From Rariglobus sp. (GTDB lineage: Bacteria; Verrucomicrobiota; Verrucomicrobiia; Opitutales; Opitutaceae): DNA of 41,951 bases. A program made the position numbers and the translations under genes. The first letter of the stretch is position 1, and every line of letters begins with the position of its first letter. Location: contig JAQSWS010000025.1 in NCBI GenBank assembly GCA_029266495.1, forward strand, positions 1 to 41,951. Direction: 5' to 3'. The notes beneath the pieces were generated by a model that saw nothing but the letters and a program-made list of their open reading frames with translations, was not told where the DNA came from and searched no databases. Shown in pieces: positions 34,599 to 41,951 of the stretch.

Positions 34599-34699
34599 CT
34601 GGGGTTCGCGGCAACGGCGTTGTGCGATCAATCACCTTATCGCATGCGGACGGAAAATGACATGGACGGCACGTCGATTTCTTTGGCAAATTCGATTGC

Positions 34700-35536
34700 A
34701 TGAAACGTCAAAAGGATCCGGACCTGATCCGGCTTACGGCCGTCGTGCGGGATCCGCCGGATTTTTATTGCGGACTGCGCCGTCGAAGCGAAGCCGCGCC
34801 GGACAACCTGGTCCTTTTTGTGCGGCGGCGGCGATCCGAACTGCGGCCTTCCGACGGAAGCGATTCGTTTCATGAGCGGTGGGTGCTGCTCGTGGTGCTC
34901 GCCGGGACGGGCGAGTTGAGGCGGGATCGCCAGCCGCTGCGCCTGAAACCCGGCGTCGTCGTGATGGTGCCGCCGCTTCATTTGCATGGCTATATAAACG
35001 TGACGCCGCGCATTCACTGGTTGTTTGTCACGTTCGAATGGCCGGGCCACATGGCCTCTTCGGAGGACTGGCGCGGACCGCGGCGCCTGGATGCGATGGG
35101 ACGCCGCCGGCTGGCGGCGGTGATGGGGCACTATCTTCCGCCGGAACGCGACGGAGTCATGGCGGCGGCGCAACTGCTGGAGTTGTTGCGCCACTTGTAT
35201 CCAAGAACGGAGCCGGCGCCGACATCGAGACATTCGTTGCTGACGGCGGTGCAGGCGGCGGCAAAGGAGTCGCCCGGGGAAAAGTTGCCGCTGCTGGCCC
35301 GCCGCCTGGGTATCAGTGAAAGTCATCTACGGACACGCTTTCGCCGGGAGGCCGGCCTCAGTCTCGGACGCTATCTGCGGGAGGCCCGGCTGCGTGAAGC
35401 CGCGCTCTGGTTGCGCGAGGAAGGTCTGAGCGTGACCGCCGCGGCTGAACGCGCGAAGTATCCGGATGTGTTCACGTTCAGCCGGGCTTTCCGGCGTGTG
35501 CTGGGCTATCCGCCCTCGAGAGTGCGAAACAAGTGA
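34700..35536 (+). CDS. AraC-family transcriptional regulator
   Basis: 278 residues. The N-terminal sensor is an AraC-type arm/cupin with ERWVLLVVLAGTGELRRDRQPLRLKPGVVVMVPPLHLHGYI. The C-terminal domain (about 176-278) has LPLLARRLGISESHLRTRFRREAGLSLGRYL and VTAAAERAKYPDVFTFSRAFRRVLGYPP. It starts 101 bp from, and divergent to, the GH20 gene, which it most likely controls. The gap holds TCGATTT and TCGATTG 18 bp apart, possible half-sites but weak. It ends 24 bp before the convergent pectate-lyase-like gene. Confidence 0.93.
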   Translation: MKRQKDPDLIRLTAVVRDPPDFYCGLRRRSEAAPDNLVLFVRRRRSELRPSDGSDSFHERWVLLVVLAGTGELRRDRQPLRLKPGVVVMVPPLHLHGYINVTPRIHWLFVTFEWPGHMASSEDWRGPRRLDAMGRRRLAAVMGHYLPPERDGVMAAAQLLELLRHLYPRTEPAPTSRHSLLTAVQAAAKESPGEKLPLLARRLGISESHLRTRFRREAGLSLGRYLREARLREAALWLREEGLSVTAAAERAKYPDVFTFSRAFRRVLGYPPSRVRNK

Positions 35537-35560
35537 CCACCCGATCCGCTGGTCGCTTGT

Positions 35561-37534
35561 TCACGGACGCCGGACCGCCACATCATCGACCGAGATCACC
35601 GCTGGCATAAAAAATGACCGATGCCCTGCCACGCCGTTGCGCGGCGGCAGGTCTCCACGCATCCATTCGCGCACAACGTCGCCCTGCATCGTCCGCACAT
35701 AAACACGATAATCGTTGTCGCGGAAATTGTCTGTCGTGAAGGACAGGAATGCCCGTGCGTCCTTGACCACATAGGGCACCGCCTCGACGGGCACCATCGT
35801 CGGGAAAGTCGCGGAAATGTAGTTGTAGGCACCCAGCAACTCCGTGGTCCCTCCCCGCTCGGTCACGATGAATGGCGCCTGCCCCTCGGTCTTAAAGCCG
35901 AGCACCCACAACGTCCCGCCCCTGTTCCTCACCTGGGATTCGAGGCCGTCCCCCTCCTGGTTTTCCGGGTTAAACTGACGCGCCCATACCGTTTGTTTCG
36001 TGAAGTCCCAGCCGGACATGAACACATCCTCCACGAACACCCGGCCCGTCGCGCGCTCGGTGTTTCGATAAGAACGCCGATGACGCCCGGTTCCGATCCA
36101 CCCGCCGCCATGCCGGATCACCACCGTGCCCGGCGAATCGTTTTCGAAAATCACCACGCCCGGATACTGCGCGTTAAGAAACAGATGCTCGAAAAAAACC
36201 TCCGCATGCTTCGTGGGCTCGATCCGAAACAACGGCCGGGGGCTCTCCGGATTGCTGAACGGCTCCCGGGCGGCGCCAAGGCTGATTTCCGCCCCCATGC
36301 CCAGCACCTGCCGGACGGCGCCGCGCACGACGATCGTGTCCGACACAAAGTAAGTCCGCCCGATCGGAAAATACACCGTCGCCTTGCCCGCATCGATCGC
36401 GCGCTGAATCGCCCCCGTATCATCAGGCTCCCCTTCTTTTCGGGAGCCCACCGCAACCCAGTCGTTGAGATCGCTGCTCCAAAAATCGGGCGCGTCCTCC
36501 ACAGCAAGCGACGGCTCGGATGGCGGGCTTGCGTCCGGCGCGGTCAGCAAACCAATCCGTGCAACGGGCGGCATCATCCTGCCGCGCACACGCACCGCGG
36601 CGGCAGGTTTCATCTTCAGATCGACGAGGAGAAGATTTCCTCCGACTTCCAACGCGGTGGCGCCTTCCGCCATGCCGCGGAACTCCGAGTCAATGAGCGT
36701 CAGCACGCTTTCAGGATGCGTCGTCACCACCGCCGGCACGGAATTGTCGCTCGTGAGCCGGCGCACATGCAGCAGATTCCGGTCGAGCCGCACTCCCGCC
36801 TTTTGCTGGTTGCGCACGTGCACATGCTCGAGCGTGAAACAATACTGAATGTCGCCGACATCGATCCCGTAGGCGAACCCTTCGATCGTGACACGCTTCA
36901 CATAGCCAGGTCCGGGAATACTCCGGCGCATCGACAAACCGGCATGCCCCGAGCCATCACCGCTGCGGATCGTGACATCCTTGATCGATCCCCAGTTGCT
37001 TGCCGCCCATTCAACGCCGATCGCACCGGAGTTCCCCCGTCCGGTATCGAGGGTGAAATCCATCACGTAATTGCGGAACGCCTTGTTTCCCCCGCCGCCG
37101 TTGTCCGGCTCGCCCGGGTCCATCAGAGAACCGGTCATGATCATTGCCTTCGGCTTCAACGGATCGCCAAAGCCCTTCGCGTTGTCCGCCAATCGCAAGA
37201 TCGTGCGCTCCCGATGCTCGCCTTGCAGCGTGACCATCGCGCGCCAGATACCCGCGTCGCTCTTGCTGACGAGCGTATCGCTCACGTCATACACGCCCGC
37301 CGGAAAATAGATGAACCGCCCGGTGTCCACCGCGGCGGTGATCGCGCGTTGAATCGCCGCGGTGTCGTCCCGGCCGTCGTCAGGACGTGCCCCGTAAGGC
37401 GCCGCCGTGATGTTGAGCACCGCGTCGGCCGGAAACACTTTCCCCGCTTCGCCCTGCAGTGAAACGGCGCCCATGGGCACCATCATCATGAGCCAGCAAG
37501 GCATCACACCGTCGAATAGTTTAATTTTGAACAT
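35561..37534 (-). CDS. Secreted protein with two pectate-lyase-3/GH28-like beta-helix domains
   Basis: 657 residues from ATG at 37534; the frame extends to 37609 but the extra part is unlike a signal. The signal peptide is about residues 1-30 (MPCWLMMMVPMGAVSLQGEA). Two domains of the same type follow. The first (about 48-330) starts ARPDDGRDDTAAIQRAI and FIYFPAGVYDVSDTLV; the second (about 356-620) starts EPDDTGAIQRAIDAGKATVYFP. Such tandem domains occur in glucan- and pectin-active enzymes and in phage-type tail-spike enzymes. Family is not fixed. A TATAAT hexamer on the minus strand (37662-37667) lies about 128 bp before the start, but no -35 is clear. Confidence 0.85.
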   Translation of the reverse strand: MFKIKLFDGVMPCWLMMMVPMGAVSLQGEAGKVFPADAVLNITAAPYGARPDDGRDDTAAIQRAITAAVDTGRFIYFPAGVYDVSDTLVSKSDAGIWRAMVTLQGEHRERTILRLADNAKGFGDPLKPKAMIMTGSLMDPGEPDNGGGGNKAFRNYVMDFTLDTGRGNSGAIGVEWAASNWGSIKDVTIRSGDGSGHAGLSMRRSIPGPGYVKRVTIEGFAYGIDVGDIQYCFTLEHVHVRNQQKAGVRLDRNLLHVRRLTSDNSVPAVVTTHPESVLTLIDSEFRGMAEGATALEVGGNLLLVDLKMKPAAAVRVRGRMMPPVARIGLLTAPDASPPSEPSLAVEDAPDFWSSDLNDWVAVGSRKEGEPDDTGAIQRAIDAGKATVYFPIGRTYFVSDTIVVRGAVRQVLGMGAEISLGAAREPFSNPESPRPLFRIEPTKHAEVFFEHLFLNAQYPGVVIFENDSPGTVVIRHGGGWIGTGRHRRSYRNTERATGRVFVEDVFMSGWDFTKQTVWARQFNPENQEGDGLESQVRNRGGTLWVLGFKTEGQAPFIVTERGGTTELLGAYNYISATFPTMVPVEAVPYVVKDARAFLSFTTDNFRDNDYRVYVRTMQGDVVREWMRGDLPPRNGVAGHRSFFMPAVISVDDVAVRRP

Positions 37535-37761
37535 TGGTTTGGTGAGTCCGCTTGAGCACCGCCCCCAGGCGGGCGGCGGAATAGATCGGGTCGTGGGGGT
37601 TGTCCTCATTTCAAGGCAGGGTGGCGCCGACAGGAATCGGGCCGCGCGGTCGGAGCGCCGGATTATACAACCTTCGCAGTGCCGCCGTTAGTCCAATCCC
37701 GACTTGATAATGGTTGTTTCCCGATGAGCGCGGCCCGCGGGACCCGGTGGAGCGACAGGCC

Positions 37762-37777
37762 TGCTGAAATTTCAACA
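37762..37777. promoter_or_regulatory. BlaI-type operator, distal site
   Basis: TGCTGA-AATT-TCAACA is a 16-bp inverted repeat with one mismatched arm position. It shares its arms with the perfect site at 37801-37816, 39 bp away. It lies 43 bp before the BlaI-type start codon. Confidence 0.6.
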
Positions 37778-37800
37778 TTCATATTGACGGGCGCCCGATG

Positions 37801-37816
37801 TGTTGATTTTTCAACA
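37801..37816. promoter_or_regulatory. BlaI-type operator, proximal site
   Basis: TGTTGA-TTTT-TCAACA is a perfect 6+4+6 inverted repeat ending 3 bp before the BlaI-type ATG. Two such sites before a repressor-protease pair fit self-repression of the operon. BlaI in other bacteria uses TACA...TGTA sites, so these differ in sequence. Confidence 0.65.
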
Positions 37817-37819
37817 GGC

Positions 37820-38206
37820 ATGAATTCCTCCCCGCTCTCCGATGATCTCAGCCGGCGCGAGCGCCAGGTGCTCGAGATTGTGATCCGCCTGGGCCGTGCC
37901 ACCGCCCGTGATATTGAAGCGGAGCTGTCCGACGCCCCGACCTATTCCGCGGTCCGGTCCATCCTGCGCATCCTGGGCGCCAAGGGCTGGATCATTAAAA
38001 CCCAGGAAACCGGACGCGACTGGTATGCGCCCGCCCAGCCTGCATCCAAAGCCAAGGCCGGTGCGCTCCGGAGCATGGTCAACCGTCTTTTCTCCGACTC
38101 CGTCTGTGACGCGGCCTGCGCCCTCCTCGGAGACAAGAAGGTCAAACTTTCAGCCGAAGAAGCCCAACGCCTGATCAAACTCATCAACGAAGCCACCCGC
38201 AAATGA
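37820..38206 (+). CDS. BlaI/MecI/CopY-family repressor
   Basis: 128 residues from ATG at 37820. The longer frame from 37679 runs through the operators and is rejected. The Penicillinase_R winged helix is clear: LSRRERQVLEIVIRLGRATARDIEAEL, YSAVRSILRILGAKGWI, and a C-terminal dimerisation helix with LFSDSVCDAACALLGDKKVKLSAEEAQRLIKLI. It binds DNA as a dimer until its M56 partner causes its cleavage. The stop overlaps the M56 start by 4 bp (ATGA). Two 16-bp inverted repeats lie before it. Confidence 0.93.
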   Translation: MNSSPLSDDLSRRERQVLEIVIRLGRATARDIEAELSDAPTYSAVRSILRILGAKGWIIKTQETGRDWYAPAQPASKAKAGALRSMVNRLFSDSVCDAACALLGDKKVKLSAEEAQRLIKLINEATRK

Positions 38207-40188
38207 ACCTCTTACTTGTCGAATTCGCACGATTTCAAAACCTGTATCCCCACGCAGGGAATTTCACCCTGCTTCTGATGAAGAGCACCGTCATCCTCTT
38301 GATGGCGACCGGCGTCTCGGCCCTCCTCAAAGGACAAAGTGCCCGGGCTCGCAACTGGGTCTGGCGCTGCGCCCTGGCGGGACTGCTGGGACTGGCGCTC
38401 TGGCAATGCCTGCCCGGTTCACAAGGTCTCGTCACCGTGCACGCCAAACCGACCTCGTTTCCGGCGGCCTCCACATCCGGAACCATCTTCTCCCCGGATG
38501 CACAGGCGACGAACGTGCTCCCGATGTCCTCGGATGGACCCGGCCTGCGGGAAAGCGCCGCCCTTTCGGGCCTGCGGTTCATTGAGGCCTGGAGCGTGTG
38601 GCTCTGGCTGGGCATCGCCTCCGTGCTTGTTATGATCCATTCGCTGCGTTCAGCCGGCGCGACGCTCTGGCTCCGGCGCCATGCTTCGCGAGTGGAAACG
38701 CCTGAAGAAAAGGCGTTGGCCGGAATGGATCTTTATCTCACCCCCGCGCTGGACACCCCGCTGCTGGCCGGGCTGTTGCGCCCCGCCATCTACCTTCCCG
38801 AAAACTCCAGGGACTGGACCCAGGAAAAACGACGCTGCGTCCTGCTTCATGAGAAGGCGCACCGCACGCGGGGCGATCTCGCCTGGCAGTTTGCCGGAAC
38901 CTGCGCCTGCTGTCTCTGGTGGTGGAATCCCCTGTCGTGGATGGCCCTGACCCGGCTCAAATCCGAAGCGGAACAGGCGGCCGACGATATGGTGGTTCTG
39001 CACGAAGGAACGGCCGAGCCTTATGCCCGCCACCTGGTGGAAATCGCCGCGGGGTTCACACGGCAAGCTCCCGCCGGCGTCCCCATGCTGGGCCGTTCCC
39101 CGCTGGAACAACGCATCCGCAGCATCCTCGACCGGACCCTGCTCCGCAACCGCATCGGCACCTGGAGCGGAAGTCTCCTCGGTGTTCTGTCCTGCTTCAT
39201 TTTTTCCTGCCTGACTCTCGGCGTCGCCTTGGGCGAAGTGGATCTGACCAACAAATGGGGCAACGTTGTCCACTACCAGGCAGACCCCGCGCAGAACAAA
39301 CTTCTGCAGGGGAACTTCGTCAAAACCGGCGGCAAGCTCGAGGGATGGACAGGTTCGCTCGACTCCGTGTCGCCTGAAAAGGGAATGATCCGTCTAAAGG
39401 CGGCGGAGCAGGAAACGGCCATCGAAACCAGCCTGCCGTGTGACCCCGCATGGGAGTGGTTGACCGTCATGGCCAAAACCCGGCCCGCCGGCGAAAGCCT
39501 GTTCGTCGATGGCCAGCACGCCTCCATTAGCTTCACGCCGGTGGACGCCTCCGGCAAGAGCACGGCGCCCGCCACCGTCCTGCTGGAGAAACGAAACGAG
39601 GGCTACGCCAACTGGGCGAACTGGATTCGCACCATCCGCGTCCCGGCCGGCACCCAAGCCGTCAACGTGCGCGTCGCGCTCGCCCCCGGAAAGGGCGGCC
39701 TCGACTGCCAGGAAATCGGCATCGTTCCCAGTCGCGAGGAGGATGAACTGGATCACCGCCTGGTGGACCGCTTCTTCGAAGCGCTCAAGGCGTCCGACGA
39801 AAAGACCGTCCTTACACTGCTGAAACAGGAACCGAAACTGGTGGGCGCACGCGGCTTCACGGACAATGGCACCCCGCTGATCCTCTGCGCGTGGAACGAA
39901 CTTCCCGACATGGCCCGGATCCTCATCGACCACGGCGCCGACTTGGAGGCGGTTGATTATGGTGCGTGGAGATCCACCGCCCTGATGTGGTGTGGCTGGT
40001 GGGGTTCCGCCAGGACGGCCGATGTCCTGATCAAAGCGGGAGCCAACGCCAAGGCGCGGAGTATTAATGGAGTCACGCCCCTGAGCTCGGCCAAATCGGG
40101 AAAGAAAAATAACCGCTTCAGCAAAGCCAGTCCCGATGCCTTCGATCAAACCATCGCCCTCATGACCGCTGCGGAAAAGACTCCCTGA
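38203..40188 (+). CDS. M56 (BlaR1-like) membrane protease with beta-domain and ankyrin repeats
   Basis: 661 residues. Transmembrane segments lie near residues 22-42, 50-66, 127-145, 228-245 and 322-342. The zinc protease site is HEKAH (216-220) with the third ligand Glu257 in EAEQAADD. In BlaR1/MecR1 the region after the last transmembrane helix is a penicillin-binding sensor. Here residues about 345-510 are a beta-rich domain (NKWGNVVHYQADPAQNK, LEGWTGSLDSVSPEKGMIRLKAAEQ, WLTVMAKTRP) that may bind a ligand. About 515-650 are ankyrin repeats (LKASDEKTVLTLLKQEPKLV, GTPLILCAWNELPDMARILIDHGADLEAVD, STALMWCGWWGSARTADVLIKAGANAKARS). It probably senses a signal and releases the BlaI-type repressor. 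The signal is unknown, and the ankyrin part is unusual for a sensor placed outside the membrane. Confidence 0.88.
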   Translation: MNLLLVEFARFQNLYPHAGNFTLLLMKSTVILLMATGVSALLKGQSARARNWVWRCALAGLLGLALWQCLPGSQGLVTVHAKPTSFPAASTSGTIFSPDAQATNVLPMSSDGPGLRESAALSGLRFIEAWSVWLWLGIASVLVMIHSLRSAGATLWLRRHASRVETPEEKALAGMDLYLTPALDTPLLAGLLRPAIYLPENSRDWTQEKRRCVLLHEKAHRTRGDLAWQFAGTCACCLWWWNPLSWMALTRLKSEAEQAADDMVVLHEGTAEPYARHLVEIAAGFTRQAPAGVPMLGRSPLEQRIRSILDRTLLRNRIGTWSGSLLGVLSCFIFSCLTLGVALGEVDLTNKWGNVVHYQADPAQNKLLQGNFVKTGGKLEGWTGSLDSVSPEKGMIRLKAAEQETAIETSLPCDPAWEWLTVMAKTRPAGESLFVDGQHASISFTPVDASGKSTAPATVLLEKRNEGYANWANWIRTIRVPAGTQAVNVRVALAPGKGGLDCQEIGIVPSREEDELDHRLVDRFFEALKASDEKTVLTLLKQEPKLVGARGFTDNGTPLILCAWNELPDMARILIDHGADLEAVDYGAWRSTALMWCGWWGSARTADVLIKAGANAKARSINGVTPLSSAKSGKKNNRFSKASPDAFDQTIALMTAAEKTP

Positions 40189-40281
40189 GCGCAGACGAGA
40201 GATCCCGAGGCTGGCCGCGTTTTGGTAGCGTTGAAGCAAACGCCGAAACACGGCCCGCCCCCTCGCTCTCAAGCGGTGGGA

Positions 40282-41610
40282 TTACGGCACGGTAAACTCG
40301 AACTGGATCGGACCTTCGGCATCGCGCTCGGAGAGCAGCACCTCGTCGCCAAGACCATCCGCCCCCTGCCGGCCGCTCCACGTAACGTGGATGCGCTTAC
40401 CGTCGTCCTCGATGTTCACCATGCCGAATTGATTGAGGTGTTTTTTCTTGGGTTCGGATTTGTAGCGTGCGCCATGACTGTAGGGGCCGCCTTTGTAGCT
40501 GCCCACGTTGGCGATGGGACCCGCTTGAAAAACCCGGATGGGCGCGCCTCTGCCCGTGGCAAAATCGCTGTGGGATCCGTCATCGATGGCGGTCATGTGC
40601 GCGTCACCGGAGAGAATGACGACTTTGCCGGCGAGGCCATTGGCTTTGATAAAGTTGGCGATCTCGGCGCGATGGGCGGGATAGCCCTGCCAGCGGTCGG
40701 CCTTGGTGGCGGGACCGTTCCATGGCACGGAGGTCACCCAGAAAATCAAGGGGCTGCCATCATCGCGCGCGGCAAGCAACTGGGCGCGCAGCCAGGCATC
40801 CTGCGCAGACCCCATCATGCGCAACGCCGCGGGATCGCGCTGGCTGCGCAGGTCGGAGAGAATGAAGCGGACACGGCCGACCGTGAACGCCTGGTCAACC
40901 GGAGCAGTCGCGCCGGCGGCAATGGTGAGCGGATAGTGCGGGACAAGCTCACGGTAGTTGCGCAGGGAGGCTTCGCTACTGGGGCTGTTTTTGTTGCTGT
41001 CGTTCGGGCCGAAATCGTGGTCGTCCCATTGATAAATCAACGGGATCGCGGCCAGCATGGTGCGCAAGCGCGGGCTGGAAAGGTGGACATCATAGGCGGT
41101 GCGAAAAACCTCCACCCGGTTTTCAGCGATGTTGAAGTAATGAAAATCGCCGGTGTGAACGAAGAAGCGGGCCCCTTGATGAGCGGCGGCGGCGAAGACG
41201 GGCGAATTCATTCCCATGGCGCAGGAAGCGACGGCAAAACGAAAGTTGGCGGGTTTTCCGGGAACGGGAAAAGTCCGGAACGAGCGTGGCTCCTTGTCGA
41301 CGGGGGCGCCGTTGGCCCCGACGAAGCTATAGGGATAGACGGTGTCGGGCTTCAGGCCTGCGACGACGAAGCGATGCAGAGCCCCGGCCTGCATGGGAGC
41401 GGTGAGCGCGGGTTTGATCGGTGTGGTTGAATTTCCGATACGAATCCCAACCGGCGCGGTCGCTTCAATGCGGGCGGTGACGACGGCCGATTTTTCGGTG
41501 ATTGCGCCGGCCCATGACCACCCGACGGATTCGGCCTGCAAGTCCGGGCAGACGGCAACCACCAGGACGAGCAGGAGAACACGGCAGAGACGACTGGACG
41601 GGGCATTCAT
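40282..41610 (-). CDS. PhoD-like (alkaline phosphatase D family) metallophosphoesterase
   Basis: 442 residues, exported (LLLVLVVAVCPDLQAES, cleavage near 27). A beta-sandwich N-domain (about 28-115) contains LKPDTVYPYSFVGANG. The phosphatase core follows: FRFAVASCAMGMNSPVF, FVHTGDFHYFNI, YQWDDHDFGPNDSN, FILSDLRSQRDP, and VVILSGDAHMTAIDD. These give the Asp/His metal ligands of the PhoD class, which cuts phosphate mono- and diesters in the periplasm. It is shorter than Bacillus PhoD, which is over 550 residues. It is convergent with the M56 gene. The gap upstream (41611-41778) shows a minus-strand TATAAT at 41762-41767 but no good -35. Confidence 0.9.
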   Translation of the reverse strand: MNAPSSRLCRVLLLVLVVAVCPDLQAESVGWSWAGAITEKSAVVTARIEATAPVGIRIGNSTTPIKPALTAPMQAGALHRFVVAGLKPDTVYPYSFVGANGAPVDKEPRSFRTFPVPGKPANFRFAVASCAMGMNSPVFAAAAHQGARFFVHTGDFHYFNIAENRVEVFRTAYDVHLSSPRLRTMLAAIPLIYQWDDHDFGPNDSNKNSPSSEASLRNYRELVPHYPLTIAAGATAPVDQAFTVGRVRFILSDLRSQRDPAALRMMGSAQDAWLRAQLLAARDDGSPLIFWVTSVPWNGPATKADRWQGYPAHRAEIANFIKANGLAGKVVILSGDAHMTAIDDGSHSDFATGRGAPIRVFQAGPIANVGSYKGGPYSHGARYKSEPKKKHLNQFGMVNIEDDGKRIHVTWSGRQGADGLGDEVLLSERDAEGPIQFEFTVP

Positions 41611-41778
41611 GGGGCGCGGATGATCGAAAGACTGGGATGGGGCATGGGTAGCAACAACGCCCTCGGACGAGCCGACGACATCGCCGGACGTTAAGATTTA
41701 ACCCGTTCCCAACCTGCCGAGGTGCCCGGAGATGTAAGGGGCGTTTCGCTATATAACTCCGATTATAGCTGCGAAAAA

Positions 41779-41951
41779 TTAACTTTCCGAAACCCCGCCC
41801 AAGAGGGTGGACACCAGACGCGCCAATAAGACGAGCTTCGCGCCGGCAAACGCAGCCGACGAAAGTCCAAAAGCCTTAAGCACGGAGCACAGGCCATAGA
41901 CATCATCGGCACGGTTGGGTCTGGAAACGGCTCGAATTGAAAAGGATTCCG
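41779..41951 (-). CDS. Possible 3' end of a gene cut by the right edge
   Basis: A minus-strand frame is open from the window edge to TAA at 41779 (56 residues). It contains RPNRADDVYGLCSVLKAFGLSSAAF and a hydrophobic stretch, LVLLARLVSTLLGG. The DDVYGLCSVL part faintly recalls the DVYxLG motif of Ser/Thr protein kinases, but nothing firm can be said from so little. A second minus-strand frame is also open here and gives a Pro/Arg-rich shadow. Low confidence. Confidence 0.35.
   Translation of the reverse strand, partial: ESFSIRAVSRPNRADDVYGLCSVLKAFGLSSAAFAGAKLVLLARLVSTLLGGVSES

Noticed and set aside
35621-37462. Long plus-strand frame opposite the twin pectate-lyase gene
   Set aside because: Arg/His-rich shadow of a clear gene with no family signature.
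40378-40390. Palindrome CCACGTAACGTGG
   Set aside because: Lies inside the phosphatase coding region and is not repeated at any promoter.
1-41951. CRISPR arrays, tRNA or rRNA genes, insertion sequences, phage genes
   Set aside because: None seen by eye: no regular spaced repeats, no tRNA-like cloverleaf and no transposase or integrase motifs.

Overview
The window reads as chromosomal DNA from a GC-rich, polysaccharide-degrading bacterium, most likely Verrucomicrobiota of the Opitutaceae type. This is an inference. It rests on a PEP-CTERM protein, LamG-like and right-handed beta-helix secreted enzymes, many AraC-type regulators each beside its own sugar genes, an M56/BlaI pair, and start codons that mostly lack a clear Shine-Dalgarno sequence. 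No tRNA, rRNA, transposase, phage gene or CRISPR array was seen.

Region 1 (1-15299) is a pectin/rhamnogalacturonan utilisation locus. On the minus strand run a secreted beta-helix protein with two duplicated C-terminal domains, a LacI-type repressor, and an oligogalacturonate lyase cut by the left edge. On the plus strand, from a shared divergent promoter region, run a PEP-CTERM LamG protein, its paralogue without the anchor, a second beta-helix protein, a sialate-O-acetylesterase-like esterase, a GH39-like glycosidase, a CE2-like SGNH esterase and L-rhamnose mutarotase (RhaM). A 14-bp palindrome, CGTTAC-NN-GTAACG, occurs perfectly before the lyase gene and in the divergent region, with one degenerate copy, and is the likely LacI-family operator. 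The genes suggest outer depolymerisation and deacetylation of pectin, followed by intracellular use of unsaturated galacturonides and rhamnose.

Region 2 (15480-22204, minus strand) holds a GH9 cellulase-like enzyme with strong terminator-like hairpins after it, then an AraC regulator, a TPR-like secreted protein and a membrane-anchored sugar-binding protein without permeases.

Region 3 (22438-29758) is a stress/efflux cluster: a YCII-like protein; a MarR repressor with an SDR, an RND adaptor and an RND pump (the last three translationally coupled); an azoreductase-like flavoprotein; and an HxlR regulator. Inverted copies of one 14-mer precede marR and the SDR gene. A 17-bp palindrome resembling the lac operator precedes the azoreductase gene.

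Region 4 (29839-37534) is a set of sugar genes with AraC regulators: a xylose-isomerase-like TIM-barrel protein and a cytochrome P450 divergent from an AraC gene, then GH20 hexosaminidase divergent from another AraC gene, then a secreted twin pectate-lyase-3/GH28-like protein.

Region 5 (37762-41951) contains a BlaI-type repressor, preceded by two 16-bp palindromes and coupled to an M56 (BlaR1-like) membrane protease. That protease carries an unusual C-terminus: a putative carbohydrate-binding-like beta domain followed by ankyrin repeats. A PhoD-like phosphatase and a possible gene fragment at the right edge follow. The M56-ankyrin sensor with its operators is the most unusual system here.
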